Positions 1-8,267 of a stretch of 64,000 nt of DNA are shown here, piece by piece; the first letter of the stretch is position 1, and each line of letters starts with the position of its first letter. The notes under the pieces are model-generated. The model searched no databases. It was not told the DNA's origin and worked only from the letters and a program-made list of their open reading frames with translations. The translations under genes were made by a program, and so were the position numbers. The stretch is taken from NCBI RefSeq assembly GCF_001907975.1, contig NZ_CP017834.1, positions 2,219,345 to 2,283,344 on the forward strand, written 5' to 3'. The stretch is from Silvanigrella aquatica (GTDB lineage: Bacteria > Bdellovibrionota_B > Oligoflexia > Silvanigrellales > Silvanigrellaceae).

Positions 1-1
1 A

Positions 2-1525
2 TCACCAAAACACTTATATAGTAACACAGCTTTAAAACTTCTTGAAGAATTAAAAATTGATATTGATAAACTAGAAAAACATTTTGACGTATCATTTTAT
101 CCTAAACTTCATTTGAGTCGTGGAGTATTTTTTGATAAAGAAAACTTTTTAAGTGATAAATTTGTTTCGGGAGATCCCACGCGAAGTGCTTGTGATGAAA
201 TTCCACCCGGACAATTGCATGGCAAAAAGATAAAAGAATTTATAAATGAATTTCCAATGTCATCAACAGATAAAAATGCTCTTATTAAATTATATACTGA
301 AAAAAAAGATTATTTACCTAAATTAAAAACAGAAGAAAAAGTAGCCTATTTACAAAAAATAAGTTACCGAGATTTCTTACTTAAGCATGTTGGTATAAGC
401 GAACAAGCCGTTAAATATTTTCAAGCCAAAAGCCATGATTTTGATACCATTGGTATCGATGCCATTTCAGCTTATGATGATTCCAGAGTTCTAAACTTAC
501 CTGGTTTAGATGGCATGAATTTACCCCCTATGGATGATGATGATCTCAATGCTTTAAATGATCCCTATATTTATCATTTTCCCGATGGCAACGCGACCAT
601 AGCACGTCTTTTAGTAAGTAATCTTATGCCTAAAGTAACAAATGGAATAAAAGATATGAATTCCATTATTTTAAATAAATTTGATTACACAAAATTAGAC
701 TTAAATGATTCTTTAGTAAGATTACGCTTAAGCAGCACTGTTGTTACTGTAGCAAACGCAAATAAAGGCAAAGAAGTCCCAGTAGATATTGGTTATTTAG
801 ACAAGCCTGAATTAGATAGTGAAGGAAAACTTGTAAAACTGGGTACTTTACATAGAATTCAAGCAAAACATGTGATCATGGCCAATTATAATATGATGAT
901 TCCTTATATTTTAACGGAGCTTCCTCAAGAGCAAAAAGAGGCTTTAGCCTTAAATGTAAAAGCACCCTTACTTTATACAAAAGTATTAATTTCAAATTGG
1001 AAATCATTTATCAAGCTTGGTGTTCATGAAATATATTCACCTTGCCTCCCTTATTGCCGTGTAAAACTAGATTACCCTGTAGATTTAGGTCGTTATTTTC
1101 ACCCCAGATCACCTGAAAAACCTATACAATTGCATATGGTTTCAGTTCCAAGCCTACCTGAACAAATAGGAAAAGATGCCCGCACTCAATTTCGTATGGG
1201 ACGTTATAAATTATTAACCACTTCCTTTTCTGAATTTGAAAAAGATATCCGCAACCAACTGCAAAGAATTTTAGCTCCGACAAAGCTTTTTAATCATGAG
1301 AAAGATATTTTAGGAATTACAATAAATCGATGGTCACATGGCTATTCCTACTATTTGAATAGTTTGTTTGATGATGAAGATAAAAGTAATAATATCATTA
1401 ATACCGCGCGAAAACCTTTTGGCAATGTGGTCATAGCCAATTCCGATGCCGACTGGAATCCCTATGCGCAAACAGCGATTGATCAAGCTCACCGCGCTGT
1501 AGATGAATTGTTTTCGCAATTATGA
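2..1525 (+). CDS. Spermidine dehydrogenase-like FAD amine oxidase (5' truncated by window edge)
   Basis: The frame is open from base 2, so the gene starts outside the window and the TTG at 113 is only an internal codon. The visible ~507 residues look like the C-terminal four fifths of a SpdH-type flavin amine oxidoreductase: a HFPDGNATIARLL segment near base 570 matches the family, and the C-terminal IANSDAD...AIDQAHRAV segment near 1430-1505 is the usual FAD-contacting end. The Rossmann GxGxxG is off the left edge. Family members oxidise spermidine or related polyamines with FAD. Substrate here is inferred from family resemblance only. It is followed 92 bases later by an AarF-type kinase on the same strand. 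Confidence 0.7.
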   Translation, partial: SPKHLYSNTALKLLEELKIDIDKLEKHFDVSFYPKLHLSRGVFFDKENFLSDKFVSGDPTRSACDEIPPGQLHGKKIKEFINEFPMSSTDKNALIKLYTEKKDYLPKLKTEEKVAYLQKISYRDFLLKHVGISEQAVKYFQAKSHDFDTIGIDAISAYDDSRVLNLPGLDGMNLPPMDDDDLNALNDPYIYHFPDGNATIARLLVSNLMPKVTNGIKDMNSIILNKFDYTKLDLNDSLVRLRLSSTVVTVANANKGKEVPVDIGYLDKPELDSEGKLVKLGTLHRIQAKHVIMANYNMMIPYILTELPQEQKEALALNVKAPLLYTKVLISNWKSFIKLGVHEIYSPCLPYCRVKLDYPVDLGRYFHPRSPEKPIQLHMVSVPSLPEQIGKDARTQFRMGRYKLLTTSFSEFEKDIRNQLQRILAPTKLFNHEKDILGITINRWSHGYSYYLNSLFDDEDKSNNIINTARKPFGNVVIANSDADWNPYAQTAIDQAHRAVDELFSQL

Positions 1526-1616
1526 TTAATTTAAGGTATGAGTCGTTTCATGGGAAAATATTCCATGGATATTATCCCTTATTTAATCTTTTTTAAAAAA
1601 TATAAAGGATCAATCC

Positions 1617-2930
1617 TTGAGTGAAGATAATAGCCCTAAAAGTCGTGCTTTTTCCCTAATTAAAACGTTATCAAGTACAGCTCTGCGTGCTGGGAATGAA
1701 GCTCTTAAAAGAAGACTTAATAAATCTGATGAACTCGATTCTTTCATGAGTGATGCCGCGTTACGGCTGGTCAAAGGACTTGATGAGCTCAAAGGTGCTG
1801 CCATGAAAGTGGGTCAACTTTTGAGCATGGTAGATGAAAGCATTCTCCCACCAGGATGGAAATCCGCTTTGAGCAAACTGCAATCACAAGCAACAGCCAA
1901 AGACTGGAGTTACATTGAACCTATAATACTAAAAGAATTTGGAAATTTAGACGGATTTTCGTTCATTGAAAAAGAGGCCGTCCATGCGGCAAGCATAGGT
2001 CAAGTGCATAAGGCTCAACTAAAAGATGGGACATTTGTAGCACTAAAAGTGCAATATCCAGGACTTGAAAAAAGCGTCAAATCCGATCTCAAAAACATGA
2101 AAAAATTAATTAATATTGCTAATTTTATGCCCAATATGGACAATTATGATCATGTTTTTGATGCCGTTGAAATGCTATTTATTCAAGAACTTGATTTTAT
2201 CCGTGAAAAAAATTACTACGATTTTTATTATGAAAAATTCAAAAACAATAAGAATATCATTATACCAAAAACAATTCCGGAATTTTGCACAAAAAATGTT
2301 TTAACAACTCAATGGATTGATGCAGAATGTTTGCAGCTTTGGCTCAATAAAAACGCCAAAGATATTCATACCAATCCTTTATTGATTGAAAAAAGAGATA
2401 AACTAGGCGCTCTCTTATTAGAAGTTGTTTTTACAGAAATATTTCAATTAAATCATATTCAATCCGATCCCAATCCTGGAAATTTCCTTGTCACAGAAAA
2501 TGCTGATTTGGTCTTACTCGATTTTGGAGCCACTCAAGAACTGAGTTCTGAACTCATTCAAAATTATTCTGATTTAACTTTATCTGCCATTCAAAAAAAT
2601 AAATTTGAGATTGTAAAAGCCGCAAAAAAAATGGGCTTTTTAAGCCGCGGTGATCAACCCGAAGCAAAAGAGAGTTTTTTAAGAGCCATGGATATTGCCA
2701 TTGAGCCCTTTCTTAACGAAAAATATTCCTGGAAAGATGCAAATCAATTAAAACGCACACATGCAGAATCAGTTGATTTCATGCGCTCCACAAAATTTCG
2801 CGCCCCAAGTCCTGAAGTTCTTTTTATAAATAGACGCCTTGCCGGAAATTTGCTTATAATGGAAAGCTTAGGGGCAACTGTATTTGCCCGAGAAATATTA
2901 AATAGAATTCTCAATATCAACGGGGCATAA
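1617..2930 (+). CDS. AarF/UbiB (ABC1/ADCK) family atypical kinase
   Basis: A 437-residue protein with the hallmarks of the UbiB/ADCK family: KxGQ motif (AMKVGQLLSM, about residue 62), the Ala-rich nucleotide loop AASIGQVH, the VALK lysine, the catalytic DPNPGNF loop and a DFG metal-binding motif. UbiB proteins are ATPases or kinases that support quinone (coenzyme Q) biosynthesis and lipid handling at the inner membrane. No clear C-terminal membrane pair is seen. TTG start at 1617 is preceded by AAAGGA about ten bases upstream. It ends two bases before the pterin synthase gene, so the two are probably co-transcribed. Exact substrate unknown. Confidence 0.85.
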   Translation: MSEDNSPKSRAFSLIKTLSSTALRAGNEALKRRLNKSDELDSFMSDAALRLVKGLDELKGAAMKVGQLLSMVDESILPPGWKSALSKLQSQATAKDWSYIEPIILKEFGNLDGFSFIEKEAVHAASIGQVHKAQLKDGTFVALKVQYPGLEKSVKSDLKNMKKLINIANFMPNMDNYDHVFDAVEMLFIQELDFIREKNYYDFYYEKFKNNKNIIIPKTIPEFCTKNVLTTQWIDAECLQLWLNKNAKDIHTNPLLIEKRDKLGALLLEVVFTEIFQLNHIQSDPNPGNFLVTENADLVLLDFGATQELSSELIQNYSDLTLSAIQKNKFEIVKAAKKMGFLSRGDQPEAKESFLRAMDIAIEPFLNEKYSWKDANQLKRTHAESVDFMRSTKFRAPSPEVLFINRRLAGNLLIMESLGATVFAREILNRILNINGA

Positions 2931-2932
2931 GT

Positions 2933-3355
2933 ATGTTAATTTTAAAGGGTCTTTTTTCATTTTGCGCAAGCCATCGACTTTATAATCCCACATTTAGTGA
3001 TGATAAAAACAAACTTATTTTTGGAAAATGTGCGGGAAAAAACGGGCACGGGCATAATTTCAAAATGGAAGTTGAAATTACAGGAAATGTTGATCCCGAA
3101 ACAGGAATGGTATTTAATTTAACCACTCTTAAAGAATTGGTAAATCAAAATATTATTGAAGACGTCGATCACAAGCATTTAAATTTTGACGTTCCTTGGC
3201 TCGAAGGAAAAATTCCCACAACTGAAGTTTTTGTGGAAGCTGTTTGGGAAAGACTCGAAAAATTAATTCAAAAAATTGATAATAAAAATGTAAAGTTACA
3301 CTCGGTTACCATTTGGGAAACAGAGACACATGCTGTTCAAAAAACAAGAGATTAA
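2933..3355 (+). CDS. 6-pyruvoyl-tetrahydropterin synthase/QueD family protein with PTPS-II motif
   Basis: A 140-residue T-fold protein. The zinc histidines are in HGH (GKNGHGHNF) and an early ASH. The catalytic cysteine sits five residues before HGH (C-A-G-K-N-G-HGH). In family nomenclature CX5HGH marks PTPS-II (tetrahydrobiopterin-type), whereas QueD has CX3HGH. Other stretches (DPETGMVFNL, DHKHLNFDVPW, PTTEVFVEAVWERL, IWETE) also read like the eukaryotic/PTPS-II branch. The reaction would be dihydroneopterin triphosphate to 6-pyruvoyltetrahydropterin. Annotation pipelines would probably call it queD. No other queuosine or biopterin gene is nearby. Starts two bases after the kinase stop. Confidence 0.85.
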   Translation: MLILKGLFSFCASHRLYNPTFSDDKNKLIFGKCAGKNGHGHNFKMEVEITGNVDPETGMVFNLTTLKELVNQNIIEDVDHKHLNFDVPWLEGKIPTTEVFVEAVWERLEKLIQKIDNKNVKLHSVTIWETETHAVQKTRD

Positions 3356-3358
3356 TTT

Positions 3359-4006
3359 TTAAACATTGTTATTTTGAATTTTTCTTGATTTAATCCATTT
3401 GATAATAAGCGGAAGTAACGAAACAATAATAACTCCAATAATTAAAATATGGATATAGTCATTTATTTGTTCACCAAATACTTTTCCCAGATAATATCCA
3501 CTTAAAATCATACTAAATACCCATAAAAAAGCACCAACAATATTAAAGGTAACAAAGCGAAAATAACTCATTTCTGCAGCACCTGCTACAGTAGGAGCAA
3601 ATGTACGAATAATCGGAATAAATCGCGCAATAATGATAGTTTTTCCACCGTGTTTTTCGTAAAAATCATGGGCAGCTTGAATATGCTTTTTACGAAAGAA
3701 AAAAGAATCTTCTTTTTTATATAATAAGGGTCCTAATTTTTTTCCAATATAAAAACCAACGGCATCACCAACGATAGCAGCTATTGTCAATGAAGTAAGA
3801 AGAATAGCAACACTCATATCGCCGCGCGCTGCAAATAATCCTGCCGCAATTAATAAGGAATCACCTGGTAAGAAAAATCCAAATAGCAGTCCTGTTTCGG
3901 CAAAAACTATAATTATAAGCCCAATATACCCCACAGTTTGAATTAATAAAACAGGATTTTTCAATATAGAAACAAGAAATAAAAGAAAAGAATTGATGGA
4001 ATCCAT
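3359..4006 (-). CDS. DedA family integral membrane protein
   Basis: A 215-residue polytopic membrane protein with DedA/SNARE-associated (VTT) features: an N-terminal ETGLLFGFFLPGDSLL segment, GDAVGFYIGKKLGP, and the conserved R-F-I-P-I-I-R-T-F-A-P-T-V-AG motif followed by a final pair of helices. DedA proteins are inner-membrane transporters or scramblases, implicated in recycling of undecaprenyl-phosphate and phospholipids. The start is placed at the ATG at 4006 because GGGAG lies about ten bases upstream; an upstream TTG (4045) is in frame but lacks a ribosome site. It converges with the pterin synthase gene, three bases apart. Confidence 0.88.
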   Translation of the reverse strand: MDSINSFLLFLVSILKNPVLLIQTVGYIGLIIIVFAETGLLFGFFLPGDSLLIAAGLFAARGDMSVAILLTSLTIAAIVGDAVGFYIGKKLGPLLYKKEDSFFFRKKHIQAAHDFYEKHGGKTIIIARFIPIIRTFAPTVAGAAEMSYFRFVTFNIVGAFLWVFSMILSGYYLGKVFGEQINDYIHILIIGVIIVSLLPLIIKWIKSRKIQNNNV

Positions 4007-4101
4007 TAAAAAGTAACTCCCAAAGAAGTAAAAAAAATATACCAAAATATTTTATACTCTATACCTTTTAATGGCAAATTTTTAAAAAATATTCTAATTA
4101 T

Positions 4102-5997
4102 TTATAAAACGACTTTTAGGTAATTATATTCTGGTAAGAAGTCCCAAGAAACACCAATACTGAACTCAAACCAACCCGTATAATATCTTTTTAGACTGGC
4201 ATCAAATACCATTTCTTTAGGAAAGACATAAAATGGTCTTACATTTCCTTTTAAACTCCAAATGGGATATCCTTGAGCAAAATCAATTAAAGACAAACCT
4301 CCTAAAATATTATAAGTGCCGAAACTTGAAATGTTATCTTCATACAAGGAATTCACATTAATTCCGATATGAGTTAAATCGGTATTAGTAGTACAATTAC
4401 AACTATAACTCAGAGTTCCTGTTGTATATTCTAAACCCCCTCCCACAGATAGTGAGCTATCAACTGAACTATGTACAATAGTATTAAGTAAAGAGGCCAT
4501 TAAATAGAATGAACTTCCAGTTAAACTATTTCCATTAAAATAGGAAAACTGAGCGGATGGAATCAATTTAAATTCAACAGTAGTGTCAATATCAAAGTAA
4601 CCTGACGCTTCAATTTTATTTAAAATTGTTTGTGGAAAATCTGAATTTCTTCCATTAACAGATCCAATTGTGAGACCAGAACCTAATAAGCCAGAATAAG
4701 GAATCCATGTATCTGGTCTATTTATAATTGCCTTTTTATATGCAACTGGTTTTGGTAAACTTGCTTCATTTTCTTGTTTTTGAGGTATAGCATAAGGTAA
4801 CCCCTGTTGTTCCGTTTGATATTTTGAAGAAATATTCAATTTATTTTGATTGCTTTTTTTATCAATTATATTTTGTTGAGTTATCTTAGTATTTGTTTTT
4901 TCATCGAGAGATTCTTTTGCTTGTGTTTCTTTTTCAAAAACAAGAGGCGGCATCATGGAACGCGGCGTATTTTCATTTTGTGCTTGTTGAGAAGGAATAC
5001 CAAAACCTTCTTCGGCAGCACCTAATATAGGAGCGGTTTCCGGATTATAAGGCTCACGCCAACCGTCTTTATACAATTCTTTCGTCTTCCGCCACACAAG
5101 CATTTTAGCATCATTAGTTCCTAATATTTTTAAAGCTTGATCAAATGCCAATCTGTCCGAAGCCACAATTTGGCATAAAGAACTGCCCTGTCTTGATTCT
5201 AAAACACGCAGCTCATGAATGGACACACGTTGCGCCCTTAAAAACTCTCCTGTTTGGGGATGAAAACTTGTTAATATCACATAACCCGCCATGAGCGTTT
5301 CCCCACGAACAATGCCTCTTTCAATTCCAAAATCAATGGTTAACAAATTGTCCCTAATATAAGTCACTCTGCCATCGTGACCTACAGTATTGACAAGCCT
5401 TGCTAAAGCCTGAGATATGGCATTTTTAATTTTTTGCTCATTTGCTTGTGCTTCTAAAATAATATCTTCTCGAGCCCAAGTAGACGCATTTAATTCTGAT
5501 CCTTTTATGACAAGACGGACCAAAGTTTGATCGGGAGCAAAATAAATATAAGGGCGCAACCAGGCATCGATATTATAATCTAACGCTAATCTTTTTTTTA
5601 ATTTATCAATTTTTTGATTTTCAGTTGATGAAGGATCACTTCCCGCTAAAGGTAACATCTTAACAAATTCAGTGAGTGATAAATCCCAAAATCGCCCTGT
5701 ATTTTTAACTTCATCAGCAACATTTTCCGCAATCAGTCTTTGAATATCACTTTGATTATAAGGAAAAGCGGGCAATCCATAAAGCAAACGATCCTGCTTC
5801 CTCATAAAAACACGGAACTTATCTATATTTGTTTCAGGAATATCAATTCCAATGCGACGCAAAGGGGGAAGTAAAAGCGTATCTCCTTGTGTACTGGGAG
5901 ATATAGACGATGGATTTTCTAATGAAAATACTTCTAAATGAAGAATAATAAATAAAATATTTATAATGATTATTTTGACAATATCGTATTTTCTCAC
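4102..5997 (-). CDS. Exported envelope protein, FlgT-like N-terminal part and beta-barrel-like C-terminus
   Basis: A 631-residue protein that I do not recognise as a named family. It starts at GTG behind GAGGGAG, with a hydrophobic signal peptide (about residues 8-24). Residues 30-330 form a folded periplasmic part. Within it, a stretch around 210-240 (TVGHDGRVTYI...TIDFGIERGIVRGETL) resembles the basal-body FlgT/lipoprotein SH3-like module. Residues 330-410 are Gln/Asn/Lys-rich and likely disordered. The last ~200 residues have alternating hydrophobic/aromatic strands (GSSFYLMASLL, SLSVGGGLEYTTG, GWFEFSIGVSWDF), suggesting an outer-membrane barrel. The function is unknown; exported location is well supported, domain assignments are inference. 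Confidence 0.6.
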   Translation of the reverse strand: MRKYDIVKIIIINILFIILHLEVFSLENPSSISPSTQGDTLLLPPLRRIGIDIPETNIDKFRVFMRKQDRLLYGLPAFPYNQSDIQRLIAENVADEVKNTGRFWDLSLTEFVKMLPLAGSDPSSTENQKIDKLKKRLALDYNIDAWLRPYIYFAPDQTLVRLVIKGSELNASTWAREDIILEAQANEQKIKNAISQALARLVNTVGHDGRVTYIRDNLLTIDFGIERGIVRGETLMAGYVILTSFHPQTGEFLRAQRVSIHELRVLESRQGSSLCQIVASDRLAFDQALKILGTNDAKMLVWRKTKELYKDGWREPYNPETAPILGAAEEGFGIPSQQAQNENTPRSMMPPLVFEKETQAKESLDEKTNTKITQQNIIDKKSNQNKLNISSKYQTEQQGLPYAIPQKQENEASLPKPVAYKKAIINRPDTWIPYSGLLGSGLTIGSVNGRNSDFPQTILNKIEASGYFDIDTTVEFKLIPSAQFSYFNGNSLTGSSFYLMASLLNTIVHSSVDSSLSVGGGLEYTTGTLSYSCNCTTNTDLTHIGINVNSLYEDNISSFGTYNILGGLSLIDFAQGYPIWSLKGNVRPFYVFPKEMVFDASLKRYYTGWFEFSIGVSWDFLPEYNYLKVVL

Positions 5998-6138
5998 TCA
6001 ATCACTCCCTCGCTCCTATAATTGTATGTTACTTTTAAAGAGATTTAGAAGTTCCAGCAATTTGACACAGGGTGGCAATTTTTAGACAAACAGAATGAAC
6101 TCTTGAGTGCAATCTTTAGGCTAAGGATAGGAGAACTT

Positions 6139-6777
6139 TTGATTGTTAAAGCCCTGCAAACATTTATAAAATTTATATGGTATATCTTTTCTATTTTCAC
6201 ATTATTTTTATTTATTTTATTTTCTATTTTTTTCGTTACAAATACAATAATTTATTTTAATTCTCAATCGATCTCTCCTCCCATTTATCCCAAAGAATTT
6301 GCAATTGTATTAGGCGCCAGTGTCCATGGTGATGCGTTATCAGGGGCTCTTAAAGCACGCATGCAAAAAGCAATTGAACTTTATAATAAAAAACTCGTCA
6401 AAAATATTTTAATGAGTGGCGATGGCACGGACAGCAACTATAGCGAAACCTCAGCCATGAAAAAATTTGCCTTAAAAAATGGAATTCCTCAAGATGCTCT
6501 TTTAACAGATGAAAAAGGTTACAGCACCTATGCTACGATACTTAGAGCAAAAGAAGTTTTTAATTTAAAAAGTGCCTATATAATTTCACAGGATTTTCAT
6601 TTAAAAAGAGCGGTATGGATTGCAAGAGAAGTGGGCATTCAAGCAGATGGCGTGAGTGCGGGAAACACAAAAGACAAATGGTATTACTATGTCCGAGAAT
6701 TTTTTGCGCGCACGAAAGATTATTTTCAAGTTATTTTTAAAGTAACACCTTATGATGAAAAAAATTTCTTTTTTTAA
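6139..6777 (+). CDS. SanA/YdcF family (DUF218) membrane-anchored protein
   Basis: A 212-residue protein with one N-terminal membrane helix followed by a DUF218 domain: VLGASVHGD, a RMQKAIELYN helix, ILMSGDGTDSNYSETSAMKKFAL, and ISQDFHLKRAVWIAREVGI. These are the SanA motifs. In E. coli SanA affects envelope barrier function and vancomycin sensitivity at high temperature; its biochemical reaction is unsettled. TTG at 6139 is taken as the start because AGGAG ends five bases before it; a TTG at 6103 is in frame but lacks a site. The gene is divergent from the large envelope protein, sharing a ~140-base intergenic region. Confidence 0.82.
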   Translation: MIVKALQTFIKFIWYIFSIFTLFLFILFSIFFVTNTIIYFNSQSISPPIYPKEFAIVLGASVHGDALSGALKARMQKAIELYNKKLVKNILMSGDGTDSNYSETSAMKKFALKNGIPQDALLTDEKGYSTYATILRAKEVFNLKSAYIISQDFHLKRAVWIAREVGIQADGVSAGNTKDKWYYYVREFFARTKDYFQVIFKVTPYDEKNFFF

Positions 6778-6822
6778 TTCTTAATGTGAATTTATTGGGA
6801 GAAGTTATATTTATTCAAGAAA

Positions 6823-6969
6823 TTATTTTTTTAGAATAAAGATTGTCTTCAATATATTGAATTGAATCTGTATCGGTATTTTTTTTGAGGTCAATAGGTA
6901 AATAATAATAATAACCAGAGATATCGAGCATAAATATGCCACCAAGGCAAGATTTTCTTTTTTATTCAT
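6823..6969 (-). CDS. Candidate 48-residue single-span membrane protein
   Basis: A short reading frame with an ATG at 6969 and GGAAAG about eight bases upstream. It encodes a charged start (MNKKEN), one strongly hydrophobic span (LALVAYLCSISLVIIIIYLL) and a basic tail ending LKK. No family recognised. The surrounding ~390 bases hold no other gene and no clear terminator. AT-rich sequence can give such frames by chance, so this stays tentative. Confidence 0.3.
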   Translation of the reverse strand: MNKKENLALVAYLCSISLVIIIIYLLTSKKIPIQIQFNILKTIFILKK

Positions 6970-7172
6970 AACAATCACTTTCCAGAGATTTTAAAAAAAT
7001 TTTTAAATTGGTGGCGTATAGCTTTCTAAGTTTTCAAATTGCTCACCACAAGTCCTTTTATTCGTAAAATCATATATTTAGCTCTAGAGAAGAAATAAAA
7101 TTGTTATTCGTTAACATTTTTATTTACTATTAACAAATCATTTGATACTCTTAATCTGTGAAGGAAAGGTAC
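6970..7172. other. Intergenic region upstream of toxin-antitoxin pair
   Basis: About 200 AT-rich bases with no supported gene. It must contain the promoter of the toxin-antitoxin operon; I see no strong, unambiguous -35/-10 pair or inverted repeat. Confidence 0.3.
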
Positions 7173-7493
7173 ATGGTGGTGCCAAAACATAGTGAGTCTG
7201 AAATTCTTGAAAAAGTAAAAATTTCTATTGAAACAGGTAGTTATATCATACTTCCACACGCTCGACTGAGAACGAAAGAAAGAAAAGTTCTCCCTAAAGA
7301 CATTGAATGCGCTCTTTTAAATGGGAAAAGAACCAAAAAAAGAGACCGTCAAGATGCCCTATTAAAAACTTGGAGCTATGCCTTTGAAGGATCAACAATT
7401 GATAAGCGTGAACTTAGAGTTATTGTAACAATAGATGATCTACTTAAGATTGTAACTGTCGTTATTTTAAATGAAGAAGGGGAAGATTTATGA
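7173..7493 (+). CDS. DUF4258-like toxin of a type II toxin-antitoxin pair
   Basis: A small basic protein (106 residues from the ATG at 7173, which has AAGGA seven bases upstream; a GTG at 7158 is in frame). It has a SYIILPHARLRTKERKVLPKDIECALLNG segment, the pattern of DUF4258/BrnT-RelE-like small toxins in which a conserved H.R...R and alpha helix precede a beta hairpin. The following gene overlaps by four bases (ATGA) and encodes an XRE-type DNA-binding protein with an MqsA-like pattern, which makes a toxin-first type II module likely. Toxic RNase activity is inferred from family and context only. Confidence 0.65.
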   Translation: MVVPKHSESEILEKVKISIETGSYIILPHARLRTKERKVLPKDIECALLNGKRTKKRDRQDALLKTWSYAFEGSTIDKRELRVIVTIDDLLKIVTVVILNEEGEDL

Positions 7494-7915
7494 AAAACAA
7501 TATTGTCCCATATGATGAATTGGGATTCAGAATATACCTGATTAATCCTGATATGTATGAGCTTCCAGATGGAACAAAAGTACCAGCTCCAAACATGAAA
7601 ATACTACAAGACGAAGTCTTTAAAATTCTTTGCGATAAACCATTTAGATTAACTGGAAATGAACTTCATTTTATTAGAAAATATATGCATATGACTCAAC
7701 AAAAATTTTCTGAGCTTTTAAATCTTTCAAATCATTCAATTGTTTCTCAATGGGAAAACAAAGATGATGCGGTGTGCGGAATGGATTATAATACTGAGGT
7801 TTTGCTGAGGCTTTCAATGGAAGTTTATATATCAAATACAATTTCAGCAGAAAAACTTGTTAAATTAAAAAATATGCCTAATCGTTCTGAACCTATTTAT
7901 GTTAGGGCAGCTTAA
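7490..7915 (+). CDS. MqsA-like XRE-family antitoxin
   Basis: 141 residues. The N-terminal part has a LPDGTKVPAPN segment, and residues ~57-95 form an XRE helix-turn-helix (RKYMHMTQQKFSELLNLSNHSIVSQWEN), as in the DNA-binding half of MqsA-type antitoxins. The metal-binding cysteines of classical MqsA are absent. Its ATG overlaps the toxin stop (ATGA), indicating translational coupling. The likely role is to neutralise the toxin and repress the operon. The pair lies at the edge of a stretch rich in mobile-element debris. Confidence 0.72.
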   Translation: MKNNIVPYDELGFRIYLINPDMYELPDGTKVPAPNMKILQDEVFKILCDKPFRLTGNELHFIRKYMHMTQQKFSELLNLSNHSIVSQWENKDDAVCGMDYNTEVLLRLSMEVYISNTISAEKLVKLKNMPNRSEPIYVRAA

Positions 7916-8174
7916 TTATAGCAATCCGCCTTTGAATATTAGATTTCTAGCTTCCTTATCTTGCGAAGTTTTATCCATGAAATGCTCCTCTACTCGCAAT
8001 CTAATCATCCCATAGAGATTTTGCTGATAATAGCTAAGACAGAATCTATGGAAAAAAATTTTGACTTGCATGTGGGATATGACAAGTTACTCCAAAATAC
8101 ACAGTCTCTTTTCATCATAGCTTAAATATAGTTGTCACAAGTCCAAATATTTAATTGTGGATCGTCTACTAGGT
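7916..8174. other. Intergenic debris between antitoxin and group II intron
   Basis: No supported gene. On the minus strand a 20-codon frame (7916-7978) starts at an ATG behind GAGGAG, which looks like the surviving 5' end of a lost gene; its short product is unrecognised. The rest shows nothing I can assign. Confidence 0.3.
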
Positions 8175-8214
8175 GGGTGAGTAAACCAGGGGAATTGCAC
8201 CCCTAGTTTCTCTC

Positions 8215-8249
8215 AGAACCGTACGTGAATCTCTCGATTCATACGGCTC
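8215..8249 (-). ncRNA. Group II intron domain V
   Basis: Read on the minus strand, GAGCCGTATGA...TCACGTACGGTTCT folds into the 34-35 nucleotide domain V hairpin typical of bacterial group II introns, with the AGC-containing lower stem. It is followed by a CTAGGGG/CCCCTGG hairpin consistent with domain VI. Domain V sequence is still intact although the rest of the intron is broken. Confidence 0.85.
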
Positions 8250-8267
8250 TTATTGTTCAGTCATTAA

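Noticed and set aside
7916..7978. 20-codon minus-strand frame with a good GAGGAG site
   Set aside because: Too short and unrecognised; probably the stump of a lost gene, noted only as debris.
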